Shown here: piece after piece, positions 27,508 through 36,128 of the stretch | Layout of the letters: the number at the start of each line of letters is the position of its first letter | Position numbering within the stretch: the stretch's first letter is position 1 | Assembly: GCF_000717645.1 (NCBI RefSeq) | Contig: NZ_JNZZ01000012.1 | Span: forward strand, 124,001 to 188,000 | Length of the DNA: 64,000 nt | Origin: Streptomyces californicus | GTDB taxonomy: Bacteria; Actinomycetota; Actinomycetes; Streptomycetales; Streptomycetaceae | Direction of reading: 5' to 3' | Notes under the pieces: model-generated | What the model was told of the DNA's origin: nothing | Databases searched by the model: none | Seen by the model: only the letters and a program-made list of their open reading frames with translations | Made by a program: the position numbers and the translations under genes

Positions 27508-28787
27508 GAGGTCCTCCCCTTGCGGAGTACGTCGGCGGCCTTGTAGCGCAGGGCGTACGCTCCGTCGAGGACACCGCCCCGGGTGCGGTGCAGCGCGGTG
27601 CGCAGGGCGCCGTGCCCGCGCCCCTGGGCGCCGCGGGCGACGAGCTCGGAGAACAGGCTCTCGTGGCGCTCGGCGATCCTCGCCGGGTCGAAGCGGGCCG
27701 AGGCGGTCAGCGCGGCGGCGCCCATCCGGTGGCGCAGGTCGTCGTCCTCGATCAGCTGGAGCAGCGCGGCGGCGATCGCGTCCGGGTCGCCGACCGGGAC
27801 GAGCCGGCCGTCGACGCCGTCCTCGACGATCTCGGCCGGTCCGTGCGGGCAGTCGGTGGCGACGACCGGCAGGCCGCCGCGCATCGCCTCGACGATGGTC
27901 ATGCCGAAGGACTCGCGGTCCGAGGTGACGGCGGCGATCGACCCCTTGGGCCACTCGGCCTCCATCGGGTTGGCCGATCCCATCAGGAAGACGTGGTTGT
28001 GCAGGCCGAGCTCGTCGACGAGGGAGTGCAGCGCGGCCCGTTCGTCACCGGTCGCGTCGCCGCCGCCGTAGATGCGCAGCCGCCAGTCGGGGCGGGCCGC
28101 GGAGACCTGGGCGAAAGCGCGCACCAGCAGGTCGTACCGCTTGACGCGGTGCAGCCGGCCCGCCGCGACGACCCACTTCAGGTCGCCGTCCGCGGGCGGG
28201 CAGGCGGGCTCGGGAACGGCGTTGGGGACGGCCTCGATCCGCACGCCCGGAAGCTTCAGCCGGGCGCGGTAGTCGTCGGCGTCGGCGCGGGTGACGGTGG
28301 TGAGCGCGTCGAGCATCGTGTAGCGGTGGGCGATCTCGCGGCGCAGCCGGTAGCCGTGGCTGTCGAGGGTCAGGTGCTCCTGCCCGACGCGCACCGGTCC
28401 GCGCCGGGTCTGCCGGCTGATCTGGACGTTGAGGCCGGGCCGGGTGCCGACGACGACGTCCGCCTCGGTGGTGCGCAGGTGCGCGGCGATACGGGCGTCG
28501 GTGAGGCGGCTGTACTGCTTGTGCCGGCTGTCGCCGCGCGGGAAGACCGTGGCGGGCCGGGCGTGGTCGGGGTCGCCGCCGTCGTAGGTCGCGCTCTTCT
28601 TCCGCAGATCGACGAGGTGGCGCAGCGTCACACCCTCGGGCGCGCCGAGGACGGGGGCGTCCCGGTGCCGGAAGACCGACACGATCTCGACGTCGTGCCG
28701 CTCCGCGAGCGTACGGGCGAGCGTGAACGTCGTCCGGATGGTCCCCCCGATTCCGTAGGCATTGTGCAGAAGGAAAGAAATATGCAT
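27504..28787 (-). CDS. GT4-family glycosyltransferase
   Basis: 427 residues, GT-B fold. N-terminal HNAYGIGGTIRTTFTLARTLAE, middle WVVAAGRLHRVKRYDLLVRAFA with the sugar-nucleotide Lys/Arg pair, and C-terminal SDRESFGMTIVEAMRGGLPVVATDCPHGPAEIV, the EX7E motif of GT4. It transfers a sugar from a nucleotide donor, probably in cell-wall or teichoic-acid glycan assembly; the last ~50 residues resemble the tails of such enzymes. I took the ATG at 28787 because the GT-B start follows at once; the site before it (GGGGAAAAAG) is weak. It is the first gene of a two-gene unit. Confidence 0.9.
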   Translation of the reverse strand: MHISFLLHNAYGIGGTIRTTFTLARTLAERHDVEIVSVFRHRDAPVLGAPEGVTLRHLVDLRKKSATYDGGDPDHARPATVFPRGDSRHKQYSRLTDARIAAHLRTTEADVVVGTRPGLNVQISRQTRRGPVRVGQEHLTLDSHGYRLRREIAHRYTMLDALTTVTRADADDYRARLKLPGVRIEAVPNAVPEPACPPADGDLKWVVAAGRLHRVKRYDLLVRAFAQVSAARPDWRLRIYGGGDATGDERAALHSLVDELGLHNHVFLMGSANPMEAEWPKGSIAAVTSDRESFGMTIVEAMRGGLPVVATDCPHGPAEIVEDGVDGRLVPVGDPDAIAAALLQLIEDDDLRHRMGAAALTASARFDPARIAERHESLFSELVARGAQGRGHGALRTALHRTRGGVLDGAYALRYKAADVLRKGRTS

Positions 28788-29358
28788 GGTGTCGCTTTTT
28801 CCCCTGTCGACCGACCTTGTCATGGCGGCGCTTCCCGGCGGATTCTCCGTCCGAAATGCACCGGGAAATCCCGGGGCTTCCGCGCATGCGCGCGCGGTGT
28901 CCCCGTTCCGCCGCCGGACCGCCACTGACCTGCGGGTTCCGGAACGATGAAATCCGGTTGCCGGTGACACCCGAAAATAACGGGACCGCGCGCGCAGGCC
29001 GTCGTGGTAGTGAGCGGGTCGCCTACCCGCCACCCGTTCGCCGACACTTCCCCCGTGCTTGACGTAGGAAAATGCCGGGAGGTTGCCCGCGCTTCCCGAA
29101 AAAGATTCCCCACCGCCCGCCCGGGCCGCCCGCCGACCGGCCCGGAGCCCCGCTGAGGCCGCCCGCCGACCGGTCCGGGCCCGGTTCCGGCCGGTGGAGG
29201 ACCGGCAGGTGTCGACAGCTCTCTACGACGATGTATCGATCCCGGCCGGTCTTTTCGCACTTCCGTCCGCCCCGTGCGTGACCCCTTCCACGAACCGGCG
29301 TTGTCCTTGGTAAGGGCCGGGAACCACCCGGCCCGCGCACCGAGTTCGAGGAGCCCCC
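28788..29358. other. long divergent intergenic region with direct repeat
   Basis: 571 bases. A perfect 17-base direct repeat, GGCCGCCCGCCGACCGG, occurs at 29124-29140 and 29157-29173 (33-base period). The first ~200 bases, next to the glycosyltransferase start, hold AT-richer patches suitable for promoters. GAGGAG before 29359 is the ribosome site of the next gene. No gene is seen. Confidence 0.45.
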
Positions 29359-30141
29359 GTGCCGCGCATGCTCGACGTCAGCCAGGACGTACGCGCCGAG
29401 ATCGGCGACGACGAAGCCGACCGGCTGCTCGTCGGCGACAACGCCCCGGGCAGTTACGACTGCACCTCCTGCCGGACCCCCGGCGACTCCGACCAGGAGC
29501 GCACCAGCACGGTGCTGTTCGTCGGCGACGAGACCGCCGTCCTCGCCTTCGCCCACGCGACGTGCATCCCCTCGCAGGTCGTCAGGGTGGCCGAGGACCA
29601 GCTCCAGGGCGCGGTGCGCAGCATCACCGGCAGCGAGCGGAACAACACGGAGGGGCTCATGCCCGAACAGGCCGTCCTCGGCATCACCAGCGGACTCGTG
29701 CTCATCGAGGACGATCTGCGCCCGGCGCTGGTCGTCGAACCGACCGGACCGGTCGCCCGGCCCGGCACCGACGGGAGCGGGGGCGACGAGTTCCTCCAGC
29801 TCCTGCTGGAGCAGGGCTTCCGCCCGGCCCCCGACATGAACCGGCTGCCGGAGGTCCTGCCCGGCTGGTCCGTGCTGCTGGCGGTGGGCCGGCTCCACGC
29901 GGTGCTGCAGCCGAGCGCCGGCGGCGGCAACCCGGTCGCCTGGTGGCAGGCCCACCAGCCGCTCCAGGTGACCGAGGGCTGGCGGGCCGCGGTCAACAAG
30001 TCGCAGCAGGTCCTCGTCTTCGCCGCCCCGGCCGGCACCATCGGCCAGCAGCCGCGCGAGGACCTGCTGCGGGACGCCCTGGAGAAGGCCGCGGCCAACG
30101 GGGTCCTGGTCGCCGCGGCGATGCCGCTGGCCGGGACCTGA
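29359..30141 (+). CDS. conserved actinobacterial protein of unknown function
   Basis: 260 residues, acidic, no signal or membrane segment. A CTSC pair near residues 35-38, then STVLFVGDETAVLAFAHATCIPSQVV, a bipartite layout with two alpha/beta halves, and a C-terminal TEGWRAAVNKSQQVLVFAAPAGTIG. The Cys pair and the later Cys could bind a metal, but no family motif is recognised. GTG at 29359 has GAGGAG five bases before it. It is followed by another short unknown gene in the same direction. I recall similar proteins next to der in other Streptomyces, which suggests a conserved role. Confidence 0.75.
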   Translation: MPRMLDVSQDVRAEIGDDEADRLLVGDNAPGSYDCTSCRTPGDSDQERTSTVLFVGDETAVLAFAHATCIPSQVVRVAEDQLQGAVRSITGSERNNTEGLMPEQAVLGITSGLVLIEDDLRPALVVEPTGPVARPGTDGSGGDEFLQLLLEQGFRPAPDMNRLPEVLPGWSVLLAVGRLHAVLQPSAGGGNPVAWWQAHQPLQVTEGWRAAVNKSQQVLVFAAPAGTIGQQPREDLLRDALEKAAANGVLVAAAMPLAGT

Positions 30142-30230
30142 GCATGTCCGCCCCGCTCGGGCGCTCCCGTCGTGCGGCGTTTTCTCCGGCGCGGCCGCAT
30201 CCGACGGGCGACGAGGTCGTTGGCACCTAC

Positions 30231-30614
30231 GTGCACTCATACGACTCCCCTCGCCAGCATCAGAGTCAGATTCCCGCCATGCGTCCCGCGCAGGATCCGT
30301 CGGGGGGCGTGTCCCCCACGCCGATCTACGACGCGCTGTACTCCGAGTACCGGCGCTCGTTCCGGGCCTTGCCGGGCGATCGGAGCGGCGAGGAGAACCT
30401 CTCCTTCCCGGCGTTCAGCGCGGGCTTCTTCGCCACCAGGGCCCCGCTGGGCGGCTATCCGGGCCACGACGGCCGGGGCGGAAGCGGCAGCGGCGGCGGC
30501 GGCGGGCAGAGCCAGCACACCGGCGGCATCGGCTCCTGGCAGCGGGTCGGGCGGCACGCGGGGCGCCCCCGCCCCGCCGCCCTGCCCCCCGGTTCCGGCC
30601 CCCGGGACTCCTGA
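30231..30614 (+). CDS. small Gly-rich protein of unknown function
   Basis: 127 residues. The conserved-looking core is SPTPIYDALYSEYRRSFRALPGDRSGEENLSF at about 29-60; after it come FSAGFF, a Gly/Ser run and a Pro/Arg-rich tail. No signal, membrane helix or enzyme motif. I chose GTG at 30231 (VHSYDSPRQHQS); only AGG about 13 bases before it serves as ribosome site, so a start at the internal ATG (MRPAQDP) is possible. It lies 89 bases after the previous gene and ends before the shared terminator with der. The family is unknown to me beyond being Streptomyces-typical. Confidence 0.65.
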   Translation: MHSYDSPRQHQSQIPAMRPAQDPSGGVSPTPIYDALYSEYRRSFRALPGDRSGEENLSFPAFSAGFFATRAPLGGYPGHDGRGGSGSGGGGGQSQHTGGIGSWQRVGRHAGRPRPAALPPGSGPRDS

Positions 30615-30643
30615 GACCCGCCCCGGAACCCGACGGGCACGGA

Positions 30644-30706
30644 CCGTACGACGAAGCCCCGGACCGCTCGCTCCGTGCGAGAGCGGTCCGGGGCTTCGTC
30701 GTACGG
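30644..30706. terminator. bidirectional terminator between der and a small gene
   Basis: Perfect 26-base arms (30644-30669 and 30681-30706) around an 11-base loop. It ends six bases from the der stop and 30 bases after the plus-strand gene. Confidence 0.85.
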
Positions 30707-30711
30707 CCGGG

Positions 30712-32187
30712 CTACTTCTTGGGGTTGCGGCCGCGCTTCTCGCGGACCCGCACGGAGATGTGGATCGGGGTGCCCTCGAAGCCGAACTCCTCGCGCAGCC
30801 GGCGCTCGATGAAGCGGCGGTAGCCGTGCTCCAGGAAGCCGGAGGCGAAGAGCACGAAGCGCGGGGGCTTGGTGCCCGCCTGGGTGCCGAAGAGGATGCG
30901 GGGCTGCTTGCCGCCGCGCACCGGGTGCGGGTGGGCGGCGACGATCTCACCGAGGAAGGCGTTCAGCCGGCCGGTGGGGACGCGGGTCTCCCAGCCCTCG
31001 ATCGCGGTCTCGATCGCCGGGACCAGCTTCTCCATGTGGCGGCCGGTGACGGCCGAGACGTTGACGCGCGGGGCCCAGGAGATCTGCGCCAGCTCCGTCT
31101 CGATCTCGCGCTCCAGGTAGTAGCGGCGCTCCTCGTCGAGGGTGTCCCACTTGTTGAAGGCGACGACGACAGCGCGCCCGGCCTCCACGGCCATGGTGAC
31201 GATGCGCTGGTCCTGGACGCTGATGGACTCGCTGGAGTCGATCAGGATGACGGCGACCTCGGCCTTCTCCACGGCGGCGGCCGTACGCAGCGAGGCGTAG
31301 TAGTCCGCGCCCTCCTGGAGGTGGACGCGGCGGCGGATGCCGGCCGTGTCGATGAACTTCCAGGTGATGCCGCCGAGGTTGATCAGCTCGTCGACCGGGT
31401 CGCGGGTGGTGCCGGCCAGTTCGTTGACGACGACGCGGTCCTCACCGGCGACCTTGTTCAGCAGGGAGGACTTGCCGACGTTCGGGCGGCCGATCAGGGC
31501 GATCCGGCGGGGGCCGCCGAGCGCCGTGCCGAACTTCTGGGCCGGGGCCTCCGGCAGCGCCTCCAGGACGGCGTCCAGCATGTCGCCGGTGCCGCGGCCG
31601 TGCAGCGAGGAGACCGGGTAGGGCTCGCCGAGCCCGAGCGACCACAGCGCGGTGGCGTCGGCCTCGCCGCTCTGGCCGTCGACCTTGTTGGCGCACAGGA
31701 CGACGGGCTTGCCGGCCCGGCGCAGCAGCTTGACGACGGCCTCGTCGGTGTCGGTGGCGCCGACGGTGGAGTCGACGACGAAGACGACCGCGTCGGCGGT
31801 CTCGATGGCGTACTCGGCCTGGGCGGCGACGGAGGCGTCGAGGCCGAGGACGTCCTGCTCCCAGCCGCCGGTGTCGACGACCTTGAAGCGGCGTCCGGCC
31901 CATTCGGCCTCGTAGCTGACGCGGTCGCGGGTGACACCGGGCTTGTCCTGCACGACCGCCTCGCGGCGGCCGATGATCCGGTTCACCAGCGTCGACTTGC
32001 CGACATTGGGGCGGCCGACGACGGCGAGCACGGGGAGCGGGCCGTGACCGGCCTCGTCCAGGGCGCCCTCGACCTCCTCGGGGTCGAAGCCCTCCTGCGC
32101 GGCGAGCTCCATGAACTCCGCGTACTCGGCGTCGCCAAGTTCTCCGTGCTCGTGGCCCGAGCCCTCGGAGTGAATCTGGTCGTTCAT
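30712..32187 (-). CDS. der: ribosome biogenesis GTPase Der (EngA)
   Basis: 491 residues. Two GTPase domains in tandem are diagnostic: GRPNVGKST and DTGGWE with NKVDG in the first, [17 protein letters not shown] and NKWD in the second, then a KH-like C-terminal domain ([25 protein letters not shown]). Der acts in 50S subunit maturation. A ~50-residue acidic N-terminal extension precedes the first G domain, as in other actinobacteria. The ATG at 32187 has AGAGGAACGG upstream; the open frame extends to 32241 without a better site. It is the last gene of the aroH-tyrA / cmk-plsC-der run, with 78 bases after plsC. Confidence 0.97.
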   Translation of the reverse strand: MNDQIHSEGSGHEHGELGDAEYAEFMELAAQEGFDPEEVEGALDEAGHGPLPVLAVVGRPNVGKSTLVNRIIGRREAVVQDKPGVTRDRVSYEAEWAGRRFKVVDTGGWEQDVLGLDASVAAQAEYAIETADAVVFVVDSTVGATDTDEAVVKLLRRAGKPVVLCANKVDGQSGEADATALWSLGLGEPYPVSSLHGRGTGDMLDAVLEALPEAPAQKFGTALGGPRRIALIGRPNVGKSSLLNKVAGEDRVVVNELAGTTRDPVDELINLGGITWKFIDTAGIRRRVHLQEGADYYASLRTAAAVEKAEVAVILIDSSESISVQDQRIVTMAVEAGRAVVVAFNKWDTLDEERRYYLEREIETELAQISWAPRVNVSAVTGRHMEKLVPAIETAIEGWETRVPTGRLNAFLGEIVAAHPHPVRGGKQPRILFGTQAGTKPPRFVLFASGFLEHGYRRFIERRLREEFGFEGTPIHISVRVREKRGRNPKK

Positions 32188-32265
32188 GAAGTCCGTTCCT
32201 CTTTGCATCATCATCGATGGACCACGATCAGCGCGGTCCACTACTCAAGTCAGGTCAAGTCTCGC

Positions 32266-32922
32266 CTATCGCCCGGTGAGGCGCTTGGCGGTTTCCAGGT
32301 GGGCGGTCAGCTTCGCCTGGATCCGCAGCGTCGCCTCGTCCAGCGCCTTGCGCGTACGCCGCCCGTCGCCGGCGCTCGCGTCGAACGCGTCACCGAAGAC
32401 GACGTCGACCCGGCTGCGCAGCGGGGGCAGCCCCCGTATCAGCCGTCCCCGGCGCTCGGTGCTCCCCAGCACCGCCACGGGGACGATCGGAGCCCCTCCC
32501 CGTACCGCGAAATAGGCGAGTCCGGCGCGCAGCGAGGCGAAGTCGCCCTCGCCCCGGGTGCCCTCCGGGAAGATCCCGAGGGCTCCGCCGTCCGCCAGCA
32601 CGCCGAGCGCGTGGCCGATGGCGGTGCGGTCGACGACCCGGCGGTCCACCTCGATCTGGCCGATCCCGTGCAGGAACGGGTCGAGGGGGCCGACGAACGC
32701 CTCCTTCTTGATCAGGAAGTGCACCGGGCGGGGTGCGGTGCCCATCAGCATCGGGCCGTCGATGTTGTGGGAGTGGTTCACCGCGAGGATGACGGGTCCG
32801 GCGGCGGGCACCCGCCAGGCGCCGAGGACCCGGGGCTTCCACAGCCCGTACATCAGGCCGATGCCGATGGCCCGCCCGACGGCCGCTCCGCGCAGCGTGG
32901 GCGCGCCCGTGGCATCGCTCAC
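32266..32922 (-). CDS. plsC: 1-acylglycerol-3-phosphate acyltransferase family protein (PlsC-like)
   Basis: 218 residues. PlsC acyltransferase motifs are NHSHNID (HX4D form), FPEGTRGEGDF and PIVPVAVLG. These enzymes add an acyl chain to lysophosphatidate at the membrane in phospholipid synthesis; Streptomyces has several paralogs, so the exact acceptor is not certain. The GTG start overlaps the cmk stop by four bases (GTGA), the usual cmk-plsC-der arrangement of high-GC Gram-positives. Only one weak hydrophobic segment near residue 20-40 is seen. Confidence 0.9.
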   Translation of the reverse strand: MSDATGAPTLRGAAVGRAIGIGLMYGLWKPRVLGAWRVPAAGPVILAVNHSHNIDGPMLMGTAPRPVHFLIKKEAFVGPLDPFLHGIGQIEVDRRVVDRTAIGHALGVLADGGALGIFPEGTRGEGDFASLRAGLAYFAVRGGAPIVPVAVLGSTERRGRLIRGLPPLRSRVDVVFGDAFDASAGDGRRTRKALDEATLRIQAKLTAHLETAKRLTGR

Positions 32923-33614
32923 GCGGCGACCCGCTTCCCCTCGACGAGGGTGACGACGCACTCGATGACCTGCTGGAGGGTCAGCTCGGTGGTGTCCACC
33001 TCGACGGCGTCGTCCGCCTTGGCGAGCGGGGAGGTCTTGCGGCCGGAGTCGGCGGCGTCCCGCTTGATCAGGGCCTCACGGGTGGCGGTCAGGTCGGAGC
33101 CCTTGACCTCGCCGCTGCGGCGGGCGGCGCGGGCCTCCGGGGAGGCGGTGAGGAAGATCTTGAGGTCGGCGTCGGGCAGGACGGTGGTGCCGATGTCCCG
33201 GCCCTCGACGACGATGCCGCCGGTCGCGGCGGCCGCGATGGAGCGCTGGAGCGCGGTGATGAGGGTGCGCACCTCGGGGACCGCGCTGACGGCGCTGACC
33301 TTGGAGGTGACCTCCTGGGTGCGGATCGGGCCGGAGGCGTCCACGCCGTCGACGGTGATCGTCGGGGCGGAGGGGTCGGTGCCGGAGACGATCACGGGCT
33401 TGGCGGCGGCGGTGGCGATCTGCTCCGGATCGCTCACGTCGACGCCGTTGGTCAGCATCCACCAGGTGATGGCCCGGTACTGCGCGCCCGTGTCCAGGTA
33501 GCTCAGGCCGAGCGCGGCGGCGACGGCCTTGGAGGTGCTCGACTTTCCGGTGCCCGAGGGCCCGTCGATGGCGACGATCACGGAGGAGCGTGCGGTTTCC
33601 ACGGTGGTGGACAC
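32919..33614 (-). CDS. cmk: cytidylate kinase
   Basis: 231 residues, normal length. P-loop GPSGTGKSS at 18-26, LDTGAQYRAITWWML for the CMP site, VVEGRDIGTTVLPDADLKIFLTASPEARAARR with the GRDIGT motif of CMP kinases and the LID Arg residues after it. It phosphorylates CMP and dCMP. GTG start, 194 bases after the tyrA gene end, so it may have its own promoter; it is coupled to plsC. Confidence 0.96.
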   Translation of the reverse strand: MSTTVETARSSVIVAIDGPSGTGKSSTSKAVAAALGLSYLDTGAQYRAITWWMLTNGVDVSDPEQIATAAAKPVIVSGTDPSAPTITVDGVDASGPIRTQEVTSKVSAVSAVPEVRTLITALQRSIAAAATGGIVVEGRDIGTTVLPDADLKIFLTASPEARAARRSGEVKGSDLTATREALIKRDAADSGRKTSPLAKADDAVEVDTTELTLQQVIECVVTLVEGKRVAA

Positions 33615-33808
33615 CTTCCTGGTACACGGGGCGGGGACGTACGGGCCTGGGAACGGCCTCGTACCAGGTTACCGAGTGCCGGGCGCGCCCATGTACCCCG
33701 TACGGGTCAGCCGGACCTCCCGGCTGCGGCCTCCGCCGGGGCGGGGCGGATCGCGCGGGCGCGGCGACGCCCCGCCCGGCCGGGGGCGCCCCGCTCGGCC
33801 GGGGCGGG

Positions 33809-34894
33809 TCAGCCGCGGATCGACCAGCCGCGTTCCCGGAGCGCCGCTTCGAGGACCGGGGCGGCGCTGGGTTCGACCATGATCTGGACGAGGCCCGCCT
33901 GCTGGCCGGTGGCGTGCTCGATGCGGACGTCCTCGATGTTGACCCCGGCCCGGCCCGCGTCGGCGAAGATCGCGGCCAGCTCGCCCGGCTTGTCGCCGAT
34001 GAGCACGGCGACGGTCTCGTACGCGGTGGGGGCCGCGCCGTGCTTGCCGGGGACCCTCACGCGACCGGCGTTGCCGCGCCGCAGGACGTCCTCGATGGTG
34101 TGGGTGCCCGCGCTCCGCTTCCCCTCGTCGGCGGAGCCGAGCCCGCGCAGCGCGGCCACGGTCTCCTCCAGGTCGGCGGCGACCCCGGCGAGCACGTCCG
34201 CGACCGGGCCGGGGTTGGCGGAGAGGATCTCCACCCACATCCGGGGGTCGGAGGCGGCGATCCGGGTGACGTCGCGGATGCCCTGGCCGCACAGCCGTAC
34301 GGCGGTCTCGTCGGCCTCCTCCAGCCGGGCGGCGACCATGGAGGAGATCAGTTGCGGGGTGTGCGAGACGAGGGCGACGGCCCGGTCGTGGGCGTCGGCG
34401 TCCATGACGACGGGGACGGCCCGGCACAGGGCGACCAGCTCCAGCGCCAGGTTGAGCACCTCGGTGTCGGTGTCCCGGGTCGGGGTGAGGACCCAGGGCC
34501 GGCCCTCGAAGAGGTCGGCGGTGGCGGCGAGGGGGCCGGAGCGCTCCTTGCCGGCCATCGGGTGCGTGCCGATGTACGCGGCGAGGTCGAGGCCGAGCGC
34601 CTCCAGCTCGCGGCGCGGGCCGCCCTTGACGCTGGCGACGTCCAGGTAGCCGCGGGCGACCCCGTCGCGCATGGCGGTGGCGAGGACGTGGGCGGTGTGC
34701 GCGGGCGGTACGGCGATCACGGCCAGGTCGACCGTCCCCTCGGGCGCCTCGTCCGTGCCGGCTCCGAGGGCGGCGGCGGTGCGGGCGGACCCGGGGTCGT
34801 GGTCGGCGAGGTGGACGTGGACGCCGCGGCCGGCCAGTGCGAGGGCGGCGGAGGTGCCGACGAGCCCGGTTCCGATGACGAGGGCGGTTCTCAC
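33809..34894 (-). CDS. tyrA: prephenate dehydrogenase
   Basis: 361 residues. N-terminal NAD(P) fold VIGTGLVGTSAALAL, the family motif GTHPMAGKERSGP with the catalytic His, LVSHTPQLISSMVAA, and a C-terminal ACT domain (TVAVLIGDKPGELAAIFADAGRAGVNIEDVRIEH) likely for tyrosine feedback. It makes 4-hydroxyphenylpyruvate in tyrosine synthesis. ATG overlaps the aroH stop by ATGA, so chorismate mutase and this enzyme are made together, the two successive steps of the pathway. Confidence 0.96.
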   Translation of the reverse strand: MRTALVIGTGLVGTSAALALAGRGVHVHLADHDPGSARTAAALGAGTDEAPEGTVDLAVIAVPPAHTAHVLATAMRDGVARGYLDVASVKGGPRRELEALGLDLAAYIGTHPMAGKERSGPLAATADLFEGRPWVLTPTRDTDTEVLNLALELVALCRAVPVVMDADAHDRAVALVSHTPQLISSMVAARLEEADETAVRLCGQGIRDVTRIAASDPRMWVEILSANPGPVADVLAGVAADLEETVAALRGLGSADEGKRSAGTHTIEDVLRRGNAGRVRVPGKHGAAPTAYETVAVLIGDKPGELAAIFADAGRAGVNIEDVRIEHATGQQAGLVQIMVEPSAAPVLEAALRERGWSIRG

Positions 34895-35253
34895 TGGGCG
34901 ATGTCCTTGCGCAGGGCGGCGGTGGCGCCGAGGTAGACGTGGCTGATCTCGGCGCGCGAGAGGTAGGTCTCGACGTGCACGAGGATACGGACGACGCGGG
35001 GCATGGCGCCCTCGACGTCCAGCTCCTGCGCGCAGATCAGCGGGACGTCGACGATGCCGATCCCCCGGGCGGCGGCGGCCGGGAAGTCGCTGTGCAGGTC
35101 GGGGGTGGCGGTGAACCAGATGCTGATGAGGTCGTCGGCGACGATCTCGTTGCGCTCCAGGACGGCGGTGAGCAGCTCACCGACCCGCTCGGCCATGTGC
35201 CCGGCCTCGTCCGCGTCCAGCTGGACGGCGCCCCGGATCGCTCGTACCGCCAC
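34891..35253 (-). CDS. aroH: chorismate mutase, AroH type
   Basis: 120 residues, the size of the trimeric AroH class. Motifs: VRAIRGAVQLDADE (Arg near the N-terminus), NEIVADDLISIWFTATPDLHSDFPAAAAR, and VRILVHVETYLSRAEISHVYLGATAALRKDI with the second active-site Arg. Converts chorismate to prephenate, then used by TyrA encoded right after. GTG with GAGGAG upstream. The gene starts the minus-strand run; a plus-strand nucleotidyltransferase diverges from it. Confidence 0.95.
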   Translation of the reverse strand: MAVRAIRGAVQLDADEAGHMAERVGELLTAVLERNEIVADDLISIWFTATPDLHSDFPAAAARGIGIVDVPLICAQELDVEGAMPRVVRILVHVETYLSRAEISHVYLGATAALRKDIAQ

Positions 35254-35370
35254 GTCGTGCTCCTCGCTCCTCGCCGGTTCCTCGCGTCCCACCCTAGATC
35301 GGCCGGGACGGAGGCGGTCACGGCGTTCCGTCCGTGAGACGGGCGCGGGCGTGCGGGTAGCCTCACGGCC

Positions 35371-36075
35371 ATGATCAGCGCCGCCGACGAGGCTCTCGTA
35401 CGCGACCACACGGTGTACGCCTGTGTGATGGGCTCGCGCGCGTTCGGCCTGGCCACCGAGGACAGCGATACGGACCGGCGCGGGGTGTTCCTGGCCCCCA
35501 CCCCGCTGTTCTGGCGCTTCGACAAGCCGCCGACGCATGTGGACGGGCCCGCTCCGGAGCAGTTCTCCTGGGAGCTGGAGCGCTTCTGCGAGCTGGCGCT
35601 GCGGGCCAATCCGAACGTGCTGGAGTGCCTCCACTCCCCCCTCGTGGAGTACGCGGACGGCACCGGCCGCGAGCTGCTGGCGCTGCGCGGGGCGTTCCTG
35701 TCGCGGCTCGCGCACGGCACGTTCGTCCGGTACGCGCTGGGTCAGCGCCGGAAGCTGGAGGCGGACGTGCGGGTGCACGGGGCACCGCGCTGGAAGCACG
35801 CGATGCACCTGCTGCGGCTGCTGGCGAGCAGCCGGGACCTGCTGCGCACGGGCGAGCTGCGCGTGGACGTGGGCGACGCCCGCGAGGAGCTGCTGGCGGT
35901 ACGGCGGGGCGAGGTGAGCTGGCCGGAGGTGGAGCGCCGCATGGACCGCCTCGGCGCCGAGAACGACGAGGCGGCGTCCCGCACCCCGCTGCCGCCGGAG
36001 CCGGACCGGGCGGCCGTGGAGGACTTCCTCGTACGGACCCGTCGGGCGTCGGCGGCGCGGGGGGCGTCCGGCTGA
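35371..36075 (+). CDS. nucleotidyltransferase-fold protein (MNT/Pol-beta type)
   Basis: 234 residues. GSRAFGLATEDSDTDRRGVFL at 21-41 is the GSx10DxD active-site motif of the Pol-beta superfamily (Gly-Ser, then Asp-Ser-Asp-Thr-Asp metal ligands). WKHAMHLLRLLASSRDLL suggests a helical C-terminal part. The family includes putative nucleotidyltransferases of unknown substrate related to antitoxin MNT domains; no HEPN partner is next to it, so a toxin-antitoxin role is not supported here. The message may be leaderless: TAGCCT ends seven bases before the ATG and no ribosome site is visible. Confidence 0.85.
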   Translation: MISAADEALVRDHTVYACVMGSRAFGLATEDSDTDRRGVFLAPTPLFWRFDKPPTHVDGPAPEQFSWELERFCELALRANPNVLECLHSPLVEYADGTGRELLALRGAFLSRLAHGTFVRYALGQRRKLEADVRVHGAPRWKHAMHLLRLLASSRDLLRTGELRVDVGDAREELLAVRRGEVSWPEVERRMDRLGAENDEAASRTPLPPEPDRAAVEDFLVRTRRASAARGASG

Positions 36076-36128
36076 ACGGGCGGGCGGTGGGCGCACCGCT
36101 GCACGGCCGGGTGGGGCGCCCTCGGGGC

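Noticed and set aside
29124..29173. CRISPR-like direct repeat
   Set aside because: Only two 17-base copies with a 16-base spacer; no further units and no cas genes in the window.
30172..33501. 1109-codon plus-strand open frame over der, plsC and cmk
   Set aside because: Antisense shadow of three motif-rich minus-strand genes; no start site or family signature of its own.
33615..33808. hairpin-rich stretch after tyrA as a terminator
   Set aside because: Many overlapping GGCCGGGG/CCCCGGCC pairings exist but none is a clean stem; left unassigned.
35371..36075. MNT antitoxin of a HEPN-MNT toxin-antitoxin pair
   Set aside because: The protein has the nucleotidyltransferase motif, but no HEPN gene is adjacent and it is longer than usual MNT antitoxins.
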